Below, in pieces: positions 34,540 to 43,090 of a DNA stretch of 64,000 nt. The position numbers and the translations under genes are program-made. Location: NCBI RefSeq assembly GCF_003325355.1, contig NZ_CP030850.1, forward strand, positions 6,027,001-6,091,000, in the 5' to 3' direction. The stretch comes from Runella rosea. GTDB lineage: Bacteria > Bacteroidota > Bacteroidia > Cytophagales > Spirosomataceae. The stretch's first letter is position 1. Every line of letters starts with the position of its first letter. Under the pieces are notes generated by a model, which worked only from the letters and a program-made list of their open reading frames with translations, had not been told where the DNA came from and made no database searches.

Positions 34540-34929
34540 TCAGGCAATCGGAGGCATGACGGGCTTGGATAAAAAGCCTTTTTGTACCGAAGAAGATAAT
34601 AAGGGGAAATAATCGAAGTCGAAATACGAAATGGTGGCTAATGCAAAGTCGAGGGTGGTTTCTTCAAATACCTCCTGAATGACTTTTTTGGCCGTATCGC
34701 TTTGTTTTTGGGCTTCATTGCGGGCTTGTTCTTCGGCTACTTTGTGGAGTTGTTTGGCCAAATAGCATTTGCCATCGCAATGCAACTGAGGGGTAAAACG
34801 GTTTTCGCAAAGATGTTGAATGATGTATTCTTTGCGCAATTCAAAATCCAGATACACAAACGGCACCACCAGTATTTTGAAACTGATTAGCAGCAGCAAA
34901 AAAAGAGATATGTGCCGTTTGTGGTTCAT
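34540..34929 (-). CDS. Small membrane-anchored protein with Cys/His motif
   Basis: A 129-residue protein with one N-terminal hydrophobic segment (HISLFLLLLISFKILVVPF) followed by a periplasmic part with HLCENRFTPQLHCDGKCYL, a C-x10-C-x2-x-C type cluster with two His that looks like a metal site. The remainder is helical. I know no functional name for it. Genes like this are common immediately before TonB receptor/lipoprotein pairs in Bacteroidota. The ATG at 34929 is used; the frame extends 5 codons upstream. Confidence 0.6.
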   Translation of the reverse strand: MNHKRHISLFLLLLISFKILVVPFVYLDFELRKEYIIQHLCENRFTPQLHCDGKCYLAKQLHKVAEEQARNEAQKQSDTAKKVIQEVFEETTLDFALATISYFDFDYFPLLSSSVQKGFLSKPVMPPIA

Positions 34930-35006
34930 GGATAAGTTTTTCAACCCTGCAAAGTTAAATGATTCTTGGCAGTGCCGATGATTAAAATTGATTTTATCGT
35001 GTTTAA

Positions 35007-35297
35007 TTATCGAAAAAGCAACATCTTAAAATCCGTGAGGGCATTGACGGAGTGCTCGACGTGGGCTTTGAAAGACATGCCGTCGCCGGGAGAAAGAAAA
35101 AAAGCTTCTCCTGCCAAGTTGAAGTTGGCGTTTCCCTCCAAAACGTACAAAAAAGCATCCGTTGGCGAAACGTGGGTGTTGAGCCGCTCGCCTTGTTGAA
35201 TACTGATAAATACGGTTTTGAAGTGCTCATTTGAGTCGATTTTTTTGGTTTTTATGCCATCAAAAGGCAGTAAACCAGGGATATTTGAGGTTTTCAT
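35007..35297 (-). CDS. Small cupin-domain protein
   Basis: A 96-residue single-domain cupin. Motif 1 is QQGERLNTHVSPTDAFLYVLEG and motif 2 is LSPGDGMSFKAHVEHSVNA; the His residues could bind one metal ion. Cupins of this size are seen near nitrogen-oxide respiration genes in several phyla, where they may act as sensors or quercetinase-like proteins, but the role is unknown. The ATG at 35297 is 10 bp after the fasciclin gene stop, so the two are in one operon. The longer frame to 35372 is not credible. Confidence 0.8.
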   Translation of the reverse strand: MKTSNIPGLLPFDGIKTKKIDSNEHFKTVFISIQQGERLNTHVSPTDAFLYVLEGNANFNLAGEAFFLSPGDGMSFKAHVEHSVNALTDFKMLLFR

Positions 35298-35307
35298 ATC
35301 TGTCTGA

Positions 35308-35856
35308 TTAATTGGGAACAATAACGCCGTCAATGATGTGAACAAACCCGTTGGAGGCCCGTACTGAGCCAATTACTTTGGCCTCGCCGATGTAGAGTGC
35401 ATCCCCTTTTTTGTGAAAAGTAACATTGGTTCCGTCTACCATGCCCATACTTTGGCCATCCTGAAAAAAGTCGGCATCCAACGCTGAGGTCATCACGTGG
35501 TGCTCTAAAATAGCTTTTAGTTTGTCTTTGTTTTCGGGCTTAAGTAGGCCTTCTACCGTGCCAGCGGGTAGTTTGCCAAAGGCGGCATTGGTGGGCGCAA
35601 ACACCGTAAAAGGCCCCGCATTAGAGAGGGCATCCACCAAATCAGCGGCTTGCACAGCTTTGACGAGGGTGGTATGGTCGGGTGAGCCAACGGCCACTTT
35701 TACAACATCTTTTTGTGATTCATTGTCTTCCACGGCCGATTGACCGCTAACGGTCGCAGTTTCAGTGGCCGTTGCTTGAGTCTCTGATTGTTCGGCAGGA
35801 GATTGGCAAGCAGCTAATACCGCAATAAATCCAAAGGCGATAAGGTTAGATTTCAT
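35308..35856 (-). CDS. Fasciclin (FAS1) domain lipoprotein
   Basis: A 182-residue lipoprotein (signal MKSNLIAFGFIAVLAAC) with one FAS1 domain: LVKAVQAADLVDALSNAG, PFTVFAPTNAAFGKLPAG, LEHHVMTSAL and the C-terminal GFVHIIDGVIVPN. FAS1 domains mediate adhesion or ligand binding. The linker at residues 20-50 is rich in Thr/Glu. It lies 109 bp behind nosY on the same strand, and in Bacteroidota FAS1 genes are recurrent neighbours of nos clusters; its role there is not known. Confidence 0.88.
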   Translation of the reverse strand: MKSNLIAFGFIAVLAACQSPAEQSETQATATETATVSGQSAVEDNESQKDVVKVAVGSPDHTTLVKAVQAADLVDALSNAGPFTVFAPTNAAFGKLPAGTVEGLLKPENKDKLKAILEHHVMTSALDADFFQDGQSMGMVDGTNVTFHKKGDALYIGEAKVIGSVRASNGFVHIIDGVIVPN

Positions 35857-35965
35857 TTTTTTGTTCGTTTTGGTTAAAAATTGGGAAATTGTGTACACGG
35901 GTTAGGCGTATGTTTTGTTTTGCAAACGAGCCATTTTGAAAATATTCAGACGCTTCACATCTCCG

Positions 35966-36733
35966 CTATAAATCCTTTTTGTTGAAAATGTGGGTAGCCA
36001 AAGCCACGGGCCAAACCACCCAAACCATCAGCACCGACAGCGCGATGATGAGCCCGTAATTGGTGCTAAAAAAATCCTGAAAAACGGCTCCCGTGAAGCC
36101 CATTAAGGCCGAAATGTCCATTTTCATCAAGACCATGATGCGCGCCAAGTCGGTGGGATTGAGGGCGGTCAAGAAAAGCATGACTTTTTCGAGCGGATAA
36201 TCGCTGAACGAAAACAGGATGCCCAATACTAAGCCGTCGTACACCAAGGCAAAGTAAAACCAGATGACCAATGCCAAGCCCATTCCTTTGGCTTTGTCGC
36301 GGGTGATGACGGCGGCCAAAAAAGCTAAGGATACAAAAGAAAGGGTTAATAGTAAGCCGCTTATAATCAGGACAATGCCGCGTTCGGTTCCTTCAAAAAG
36401 CATTGTCGGAATACCAACCCCTACCAAAAAAGCCAAACTCAACGAGGCCGCTACGCCGATGTATTCGCTCAAAAAAATGCTTTGTCGGCTCAACGGTTGC
36501 GCTGAGAGTAGTTCGATAAATTCGTAGGAGTTATAAAAATGAATGGTCGAAAAAATAATGCTGACCAGCGGCACCACCATCAGAATGATGTTGAGTAAGC
36601 TCAAAAGCCCTTTGTTGGGGTCGGGGTCGAAGCTGAAAAAACTAAAACTCACGGCCGCCAACAACAGGGTGTAACCCATGACAAACCGATTGCGGACGAT
36701 GTCGTATAGAACGTATTTGGTAACTTTGTTCAT
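35966..36733 (-). CDS. nosY: Copper-centre assembly ABC permease NosY
   Basis: A 255-residue ABC-2-type permease with six hydrophobic segments (GYTLLLAAVSFSFFSF, LNIILMVVPLVSIIFST, VAASLSLAFLVGVGIP, ISGLLLTLSFVSLAFLAAVI, GLALVIWFYFALVYDGLVLG, LIIALSVLMVWVVWPVALA). Residues LSAQPLSRQSIFLSEY form the conserved cytoplasmic loop for contact with NosF. With NosD and NosF it makes the transporter needed to mature the CuZ centre of N2O reductase, probably moving a sulfur species. Its start overlaps the previous gene by 4 bp. Confidence 0.88.
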   Translation of the reverse strand: MNKVTKYVLYDIVRNRFVMGYTLLLAAVSFSFFSFDPDPNKGLLSLLNIILMVVPLVSIIFSTIHFYNSYEFIELLSAQPLSRQSIFLSEYIGVAASLSLAFLVGVGIPTMLFEGTERGIVLIISGLLLTLSFVSLAFLAAVITRDKAKGMGLALVIWFYFALVYDGLVLGILFSFSDYPLEKVMLFLTALNPTDLARIMVLMKMDISALMGFTGAVFQDFFSTNYGLIIALSVLMVWVVWPVALATHIFNKKDL

Positions 36734-37836
36734 GACAATGATTGATTAGTGATTTTTGTAGAATTTACGGTCCGTTTGGGTAACGCCTTGGTTTTATTGG
36801 TCATTATGAGGAGAGCAACCGTGACCCAATAGCCCAGAAATGCCACTCCGTTGATTAACCCGCCCCACTGACGCAGAGAAAGATTTTGCGATAAGTCGCC
36901 GATGACCCGTAGCACAATACTCGCCTGTAATAGCCCAACCCAAACGTAAAGTACTGAATGGTAAGGCTTGACGTTCAGCCCCAATAAACTTGGGAAAATA
37001 ATGGGCGCATGTGCCATAATCATGGTCAGGACAAACCCGACAAAGAAGGCGTGCAGCACGGCGTCGTACAACCACGGCGAGCGGCTGCTGAGAGAAGCAA
37101 TGAGGCCCGTGAACAAAAGCCAACTGTAACCCGAAAGCAGCGTAATGCCCAGAAAACGATAGTTTCCCGTTTTGGTCAGATTATGGCGTGCAATGTCGTT
37201 ACGAATCAACCATTGCCCAATGCCTACCATGCTCAGGCTGAGTACGATGCCGTATCCAGTATGAAACAGCAACAGACTGATAACAAAGAGGCCGAGCCAG
37301 CCAAACAGCTCCCAACGGTCGTTCTTTTTGACGGGCAGAAATCGCGTTAGATTAAGACGCTCTCCGACAATGGTAAAGACAAAAAAGGCCATCCAGCCTG
37401 CAAATGCCATGGCATAAGAATAGGTCAGCGCCAGCGCCAAGTGGCCTAATGCCTGAAATATAGCCCCAATCACTAGAAGAATATCGCCCGTAAAACGGTA
37501 TTTTTGGTAGTTATAAATCGAGACCCAAAGGTAACCAATGCTGCCCGCCGCCAAGGCAAAATAGCCAGCTTGGGCAGAGAGGTGTAAAAGCAACGGCAGG
37601 CTGCTCGCAAATACCAAAGGAACGAGCCAAGCCCATTTGTTTTTGAGAACGGCTACGCGCTCTACGGCAATCAGCGTACCCAAAAAACTCCCCACCATCA
37701 GTGCGCCGTGCAGCGCAGTAGCCTGCTCAATCAGGATGGGGAAATCCCAACCCAAACGCAACCACCCCGCATAGACTCCCACGAGCATGGAGACCAGTGC
37801 CAAAGGAAGGATAAAGTAGATAGGCTTGATTTTCAT
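36730..37836 (-). CDS. NnrS-like polytopic membrane protein in the nos operon
   Basis: A 368-residue protein with about twelve hydrophobic segments. Conserved-looking membrane histidines occur in TALHGALMVGSFLGTLIAVERVA, in QALGHLALALTYS and in AVLHAFFVGFVLTMIMAHAPIIFP, a pattern resembling the haem/copper-binding NnrS family linked to NO stress and denitrification. It sits between nosF and nosY, overlapping nosY by 4 bp and starting 4 bp after nosF, an unusual place for such a gene. The exact function is unknown. It might handle NO or copper during NosZ maturation. Confidence 0.65.
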   Translation of the reverse strand: MKIKPIYFILPLALVSMLVGVYAGWLRLGWDFPILIEQATALHGALMVGSFLGTLIAVERVAVLKNKWAWLVPLVFASSLPLLLHLSAQAGYFALAAGSIGYLWVSIYNYQKYRFTGDILLVIGAIFQALGHLALALTYSYAMAFAGWMAFFVFTIVGERLNLTRFLPVKKNDRWELFGWLGLFVISLLLFHTGYGIVLSLSMVGIGQWLIRNDIARHNLTKTGNYRFLGITLLSGYSWLLFTGLIASLSSRSPWLYDAVLHAFFVGFVLTMIMAHAPIIFPSLLGLNVKPYHSVLYVWVGLLQASIVLRVIGDLSQNLSLRQWGGLINGVAFLGYWVTVALLIMTNKTKALPKRTVNSTKITNQSLS

Positions 37837-37840
37837 TGGT

Positions 37841-38587
37841 TTATATTTTTATTGCTTCCGATAGATTTGACGATGCCTCCGTTTTTGACATGGTTTTCGC
37901 AATGGCTCGCCCCAGTTTTTGTTCGCCAGTTTCGAGTTTAAGGTCATTTACTGAGTTGTAAAATTGTACACTGCCGTCTTGCAAATACAGCACATCGGTG
38001 GCAAGTTCGTCTAAGTCCGACATGACGTGTGATGTAATCAGAATCAGTTTGCCGTTGTCGTGTTCTCGCTGGATTTTTTCTTTCAGCAACTCGCTCGAAA
38101 GCGGGTCTAGACCAGCGGTGGGTTCGTCCAAAATCAGGATAGGTGGATTGAACAAAAACGCCAACGCGGCACTGACTTTTTGCTTGGTTCCGCCCGATAA
38201 GGTGCCCAGTGGTTTTTCAAACATAGCGCGCAAACCGAAAGCCGCTACCAAGTCTTCGTCCAATGATTTGGGGGCATTTTCTTTTCGTAAATCTGTCATC
38301 ATATCAAACAATTGCTTGATTTTCAGGTGGGTGGGATAGCGACCGATTTGGGGCATATACCCGATTTGGGCGCGGTAATCGTGGCGGTTGGCGATGGACT
38401 GCCCCTCCACGTAAATGCTGCCGCTGTCGGGGACGACTATCCCGAGCAACGTTTTGATAAAAGTTGTTTTTCCTGAGCCGTTGGGGCCAATCACCGCCAC
38501 CACCCGCCCTTGGGGAAGGCTTACGCTGACGTTGCGCAACACTTGCAGCTTGCCAAACGATTTGTTTATGTTTTCAGCGCGAATCAT
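37841..38587 (-). CDS. nosF: ABC transporter ATPase NosF
   Basis: ATPase that powers NosY. Walker A is GPNGSGKTTFIK, the Q-loop region is IGYMPQIGRYP, the signature is LSGGTKQKVSAAL, Walker B is PPILILDEPTAGLDP, and the H-loop is ITSHVMSDLDE. Length 248 is typical. It follows nosD with a 3-bp gap and precedes the NnrS-like gene by 4 bp, so the operon is tight. Its neighbours rather than its sequence alone distinguish it from other ABC-2 ATPases. Confidence 0.9.
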   Translation of the reverse strand: MIRAENINKSFGKLQVLRNVSVSLPQGRVVAVIGPNGSGKTTFIKTLLGIVVPDSGSIYVEGQSIANRHDYRAQIGYMPQIGRYPTHLKIKQLFDMMTDLRKENAPKSLDEDLVAAFGLRAMFEKPLGTLSGGTKQKVSAALAFLFNPPILILDEPTAGLDPLSSELLKEKIQREHDNGKLILITSHVMSDLDELATDVLYLQDGSVQFYNSVNDLKLETGEQKLGRAIAKTMSKTEASSNLSEAIKI

Positions 38588-38590
38588 GGA

Positions 38591-39862
38591 TTATAATTTG
38601 ATAGGTTTCATCATGGGTGATTCATCTTTCATGCCTTCGGGTGTGATGCTCGGGATGATTTTTTCGATGCGGTCCAACAGCGTCACGGTAAAACTCCTGA
38701 GCAGCATCATGGCCTGTGGTATGCGCTCAATCACGCTTGCGTAGAGGCTCACGGGGCGGAAGGGCACGTCGCCAATGCCGTCGCGGTTGAGGTCGTAGCC
38801 TTCGTATTTGTCCCAATAATTATGGGCTACTTTGGTCAAAACCACATTGCCGTTGGTTGCTACATCGAAGGTGTTTCCTTTGAAGTTGTTGTAAACCAGT
38901 GCATTGTCGTCGCAATTGGCCTGTACCCGAATGGCGTAGCCATTTTTGATGAATTGATTATGGGAAAACACCGAGCGACTACATCCTTCCATGTATACGC
39001 CGATGGTGTTGATGTTGAATGTATTTTGTTCAATGTGGCTGTCGGAGATGTCTTTCAACAATAGCCCGTAGGCTGCGCCTCCCCAATTTTGTTCAAAAAT
39101 GTTGTGCTTCATGGTCACAAACTTTGTGTACATGACGGCCACGCCTGCACCGTTTTCGCGAAATGTGTTGTAGAAATAGCCGTTTTTATGCGAAAACATA
39201 AAGTGTAGGCCGTATCGAATGTTTTGATGGCTGAAGTTCCGTTGTATAATGGAATTGGTTACAAACTCAAAGTAAATTCCGTCGCGGTGGCCTGCTACTC
39301 GGTTGTTTTCAATCCGTATGCTGTCGCATTTCCAAGCGTGGATGCCATTTCCCGTATTTTGCTCTTCTTTGGGATTGCCACGCACGTCGTTTTCTTGCAC
39401 CAAACAATGGTCGGAGGCCGAAAGATAAATGCCAAAGTAGCTGTTTCGGACGCGATTGCCGATAATACGTACGTTGCGGGATTCCAGTACTTTAATGGCT
39501 GCCCAATCAATCATGCTTGTCATACCTACGTTTTCAAAATGCAAGCCTTGGATGGTAACATCATTGGCGGTAATGGTAAAAATCTCATTCTTAAACTGTC
39601 CGTCGAGTACGGGAAAATGTTGCCCAATGATGGTTAAAGGCTTATTAATCAAAACAGTATTGACGCGGTAAATGCCCTTTGGAATCAAGATTGTATCATA
39701 AGCCGCGGCTCCCGCAATAGTGTGTCGGATACTTTGGTTTGGGCTAACAACCCACTTTCGGGCATGGAGCACAACGGACATAAAGAAGAGTCCTATGCTC
39801 ATCATGAAAACAAAAGGCCGAGGAAGCAGATGCGGGAAATGATGGTTGGGCGTGCGTTTCAT
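38591..39862 (-). CDS. nosD: NosD, periplasmic copper-processing beta-helix protein
   Basis: A 423-residue exported protein with a right-handed parallel beta-helix made of CASH/PbH1 repeats, visible as repeating asparagine-containing turns (RIIGNRVRNSYFGIYLSASD, DGIYFEFVTNSIIQRNFSHQ, GVYMEGCSRSVFSHNQFIKN). Signal region FVFMMSIGLFFMSVVLHARK. NosD works with NosF and NosY in forming the CuZ centre of NosZ. Length and repeat structure match the family. The stop is 9 bp after nosL's coding region, placing it in the same transcript. Confidence 0.92.
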   Translation of the reverse strand: MKRTPNHHFPHLLPRPFVFMMSIGLFFMSVVLHARKWVVSPNQSIRHTIAGAAAYDTILIPKGIYRVNTVLINKPLTIIGQHFPVLDGQFKNEIFTITANDVTIQGLHFENVGMTSMIDWAAIKVLESRNVRIIGNRVRNSYFGIYLSASDHCLVQENDVRGNPKEEQNTGNGIHAWKCDSIRIENNRVAGHRDGIYFEFVTNSIIQRNFSHQNIRYGLHFMFSHKNGYFYNTFRENGAGVAVMYTKFVTMKHNIFEQNWGGAAYGLLLKDISDSHIEQNTFNINTIGVYMEGCSRSVFSHNQFIKNGYAIRVQANCDDNALVYNNFKGNTFDVATNGNVVLTKVAHNYWDKYEGYDLNRDGIGDVPFRPVSLYASVIERIPQAMMLLRSFTVTLLDRIEKIIPSITPEGMKDESPMMKPIKL

Positions 39863-39871
39863 GTTTGAAAA

Positions 39872-40906
39872 TCAAAAAATGGCAACTACTTCTTTCCAAG
39901 TCAGCATTTTTGCTTGCGTAAACTCGGCCTTATTGGCGGTAGCGAAGGATTTTGGACTAAAAGCCGCCACGTCGCCCCGCATCGGACTGCGAAAATCTTT
40001 ACTGCTTAGAAAAACCGCCGTTTTTACGTCAATCAATTCGCCGGGAGCGCTGTAATCATTGACCACCAAAAATGCCAGTGCTGATTCGTTCAATTTGTTG
40101 GCTTTCATGTACTTTACCATGCAGCTCAGGTCGTCAAATTTAAAGACTTTGCCCTTATCGGTGACGATTTCGGCGGCATATCGCTTGTCTACGATGGTCA
40201 TTTTGCAAAATTCGCAGGCGTCTTTTCCGTAGCGAATCGGCTCGGTTGTTTGGGTGCAACTTTGTGAAATCGTGCCCAAACTGATGATTGCCCAAAGAAT
40301 GGCTGATTTTATGGCCGTTTTTTTGACGAATATTTTTTCTAAAAAATAGAATTCATAAATAATTACCATAACGACTACTACACCCAGCGCCACAAACACC
40401 CATCCACCCACGTCGGGCATCGAATATGCCCCGAAATTGAGTAGTTCTTTGTAGCCGATAAGCGGTGGTTGATACGCCATGCCGGGTACTTTGATGGGAG
40501 CGTCGTCGCTGAGGTTGTGGCCGTATTCATAGCCCCATTTCCAGAAATCATACAGCGCCACAACGCCTGCCAACACGATTAATATGAAGTAACTGACCAA
40601 CATTTTTCGGTTTTTCAGCAAGGCAGTTAGGATTCCAAACACGATGTAAAAGCCTACTGCATAAGGTAATAGCTTAAATTCAGGAAACATTTCTTCCTTG
40701 ATATGGGCCATACCGATGTAGTGGTTGAGCCCGTTGATGATTTCTACATCACCCGATAATTTGGAAAGCCAAATTTTCATAACTAAGCCTTCGGGATATT
40801 GCGGTGCCCATAAATCAATGCGCCAAAGCGGAACGAAATAGGTCGCAATTAATGCCAACGAAGCTACCGCTATGCTGGCCCTTGAGATGTTGTGGATTGG
40901 TTTCAT
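39872..40906 (-). CDS. nosL: NosL copper chaperone domain fused to a membrane domain
   Basis: A 344-residue protein. The C-terminal ~150 residues are NosL: a lipobox-like SQSC at about 190, then DACEFCKMTIVDKRYAAEIV with the Cu(I)-binding Cys/Met cluster, FKFDDLSCMVKYM and further YSAPGELIDVKTAVF. The N-terminal ~190 residues have at least four hydrophobic segments (SIAVASLALIATYFV, PYAVGFYIVFGILTALL, LVSYFILIVLAGVVALY, VGGWVFVALGVVVVMVII). Canonical NosL is a small lipoprotein, so this is a fusion, known from several Bacteroidota. It likely delivers copper to apo-NosZ. The ATG at 40906 is chosen; the frame extends to 40945 without an ATG. Confidence 0.9.
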   Translation of the reverse strand: MKPIHNISRASIAVASLALIATYFVPLWRIDLWAPQYPEGLVMKIWLSKLSGDVEIINGLNHYIGMAHIKEEMFPEFKLLPYAVGFYIVFGILTALLKNRKMLVSYFILIVLAGVVALYDFWKWGYEYGHNLSDDAPIKVPGMAYQPPLIGYKELLNFGAYSMPDVGGWVFVALGVVVVMVIIYEFYFLEKIFVKKTAIKSAILWAIISLGTISQSCTQTTEPIRYGKDACEFCKMTIVDKRYAAEIVTDKGKVFKFDDLSCMVKYMKANKLNESALAFLVVNDYSAPGELIDVKTAVFLSSKDFRSPMRGDVAAFSPKSFATANKAEFTQAKMLTWKEVVAIF

Positions 40907-40962
40907 CGAAGTATGTTTTAATTGCGTCAGGGTCGAGAATGCCACCCTGACGCAACCATTTT

Positions 40963-42966
40963 TTAGCGTTTTGCTACTTTCTGTTCTGCTTCAGCCGTTG
41001 GGTTTTTGCCCGTTCCCCAAGAGAGGGGGATTTTGCTGCCAGCGGGTGATACGCGCACGTATCCCTGCATTTCTTGGTGGAGCGCCGAGCAGAAGTCGGT
41101 GCAGTAAATTGGCGTAACACCTACTCTGGAGGGTTTCCATTTGAGGGTACAAGTTTCGCCGGGCATGATGAGGATTTCGGCGTTGTTGGCCCCACGTACC
41201 GCAAATCCGTGGGGTACGTCCCAATCCTGCTCTAAGTTGGTGACGTGGAAATAAACGTCGTCACCCATTTTTACGCCTTCGATATTATCGGGTGTAAAGT
41301 GCGACCGAATGGAGGTCATGTACACGTGCACTTCGTTTCCTTTGCGCACTACTTTGGCTTCTTTTTCTCCTTTGGCTACGTATGGGTGGTTGTTTTCTTC
41401 CAATTTGAAAATCTTCCGCGAGTTTTTTTCCACCAAAGAGGCGGGGATGGCTTCGGCGTAGTGCGGCTCACCAATGGTGGGGAAGTCAAGCAATAGCTTC
41501 ATTTTTTCACCTGAAATATCGTACAACTGCGCCGATTGGGTCAATTCAGGGCCCGTAGGCAGGTAGCGGTCTTTGGTGATTTTGTTGTACGCAATCACGT
41601 ATTTTCCGTGTGGCTTGGAGGTCGGTCCGCCGGGGATAGATAAGTGGCCTACGGAATAGTAGGTGGGCACACGGTCGAGTACTTCGAGAGATTGAAGGTT
41701 CCATTTTACCAATTCAGACGAAACAAAGAAGGAGGTAATGGCATTTCCTTGTCCGTCAAATTCGGTGTGCAGTGGCCCTAAGCCTGGTTTTTTCACTTCT
41801 CCATGCAACACTGCTTCGTATTTCAGCACGGGAATTCCGTCAAAGCTGCCGTCAAATGTTTTTGCGGCAATCGCTTGTTGGATTTTATCAAACGAAAATA
41901 CGGGAATGACGGCGGCCAATTTGCCCGAACCCACAATGTAGCTACCCGTTGGGTCGACGTCGCAGCCGTGCGGAGACTTAGGGCAAGGCATAAAGTATAG
42001 CATGTCTGGGCACTCTTTGGGGTCGAGTGTCATTACTTCGTTGATGATGGTCGATGTAGCGGAGTGCGTTTTTTCGTCGTAAACGTTGTGTGCAAATTTT
42101 GCTGCTTCTTTCTTGCCTTTGCCTTGGGCTAAATACTGCTCGGCTTTTTTCCAGTTTACGGCCAAAATAAAGTCTTTATCTTTTTGCGAAGCATTTACTT
42201 CTAGCAAAGAATTGGCTTGCTCAGTGTTGTAACACGAGAAGAAAAACCAACCGTCGGATTTGCCTTTTCCAGCGCGGGCCAAGTCAAAACTTACGCCCGG
42301 GGTTTTCAACTGAAATTTAATGGCCATGCGTCCCGTGGTCTTGTCGATGCTGACAAAGCTGATGTATCCTTTGAAGTTTTGCTTAAAACTATTGATAGAT
42401 ACGTCGGCATTGGCATCGGGCGGTACCGAAAAGCGGGTTCCAGCCACGGCGTATTCGGAGTTGGCAGTAATAAACGGCGAGGAGTGATTGCCGCCCGAAT
42501 TGGGGATTTCGATGATTTCGTCGGTGCGGAAAGTAGAAAGGCTGACGCGGGCAATGCGCGGCGTATTGTTGCCGTTGATGAATGCCCACTTGCCGTCGTG
42601 CTCTCCGTTGGTGGTCGAGAGCGCCACGTGGTGAGAGTCATCCCAAGGTACAAATCCGTGCGAGGTATTGAGCATGGGTTTGGTTTCTTCGCTGTAACCC
42701 CAACCATTTTCGGCAAATTGGGAGAAAACAGGGATAATGCGCAATACCCGGCCCGAAGGTAACCCTACGACCGAAAGCTGTCCGTTGAATCCCCCCGATA
42801 CGATATTGTAGAATTCATCGTGCTTACCTGGTGCCACGTATACTTTTTGGGCGGCGTCACCTGCGAGCTCGGCGCCGCCAGATTTGCCGGCATTGTCGGG
42901 TTTGCAGGCAAAAAAGCCTCCCGCCAGCATCGCCAAAGCGATAATGCTGATATTAATGATTTTCAT
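40963..42966 (-). CDS. nosZ: Nitrous oxide reductase, clade II (Sec-exported)
   Basis: Reduces N2O to N2 in the periplasm. The 667-residue protein has a Sec/lipoprotein-type signal (MKIINISIIALAMLAGGFFAC), not the twin-arginine signal of clade I. Propeller motifs that carry CuZ ligands include CPKSPHGCDVDPTGSY, GLGPLHTEFDGQGN, YYSVGHLSIPGG and TIGEPHYAEAIP. The C-terminal cupredoxin domain has the CuA motif IYCTDFCSALHQEM at about residue 615-630, preceded by DVPHGFAVRG. All expected Cys/His/Met ligands of CuA are present. Together with its neighbours this is a complete N2O respiration cassette. Confidence 0.97.
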   Translation of the reverse strand: MKIINISIIALAMLAGGFFACKPDNAGKSGGAELAGDAAQKVYVAPGKHDEFYNIVSGGFNGQLSVVGLPSGRVLRIIPVFSQFAENGWGYSEETKPMLNTSHGFVPWDDSHHVALSTTNGEHDGKWAFINGNNTPRIARVSLSTFRTDEIIEIPNSGGNHSSPFITANSEYAVAGTRFSVPPDANADVSINSFKQNFKGYISFVSIDKTTGRMAIKFQLKTPGVSFDLARAGKGKSDGWFFFSCYNTEQANSLLEVNASQKDKDFILAVNWKKAEQYLAQGKGKKEAAKFAHNVYDEKTHSATSTIINEVMTLDPKECPDMLYFMPCPKSPHGCDVDPTGSYIVGSGKLAAVIPVFSFDKIQQAIAAKTFDGSFDGIPVLKYEAVLHGEVKKPGLGPLHTEFDGQGNAITSFFVSSELVKWNLQSLEVLDRVPTYYSVGHLSIPGGPTSKPHGKYVIAYNKITKDRYLPTGPELTQSAQLYDISGEKMKLLLDFPTIGEPHYAEAIPASLVEKNSRKIFKLEENNHPYVAKGEKEAKVVRKGNEVHVYMTSIRSHFTPDNIEGVKMGDDVYFHVTNLEQDWDVPHGFAVRGANNAEILIMPGETCTLKWKPSRVGVTPIYCTDFCSALHQEMQGYVRVSPAGSKIPLSWGTGKNPTAEAEQKVAKR

Positions 42967-42998
42967 TGAGTTATTTGTTTTTGATGTTTATACTTTCG

Positions 42999-43045
42999 GT
43001 CTGGGCGACCCCGTCTGGGCGACCCCGTCTGGGCGACCCCGTCTG
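42999..43045. repeat. 14-bp tandem repeat between the cytochrome gene and nosZ
   Basis: Three exact copies of GTCTGGGCGACCCC at 42999-43012, 43013-43026 and 43027-43040, plus GTCTG of a fourth. It lies in the leader of nosZ, 33 bp upstream of its start codon. It is GC-rich compared with the flanks and could fold or slip. Not a CRISPR since there are no spacers. Confidence 0.95.
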
Positions 43046-43090
43046 ACCCTATCCTGAATTACTGCAAACTGCTTACTACAAACTGCAAAC

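Noticed and set aside
42217-42762. A 181-codon plus-strand frame opposite nosZ
   Set aside because: Antisense to well-conserved NosZ motifs; no start context and no family resemblance.
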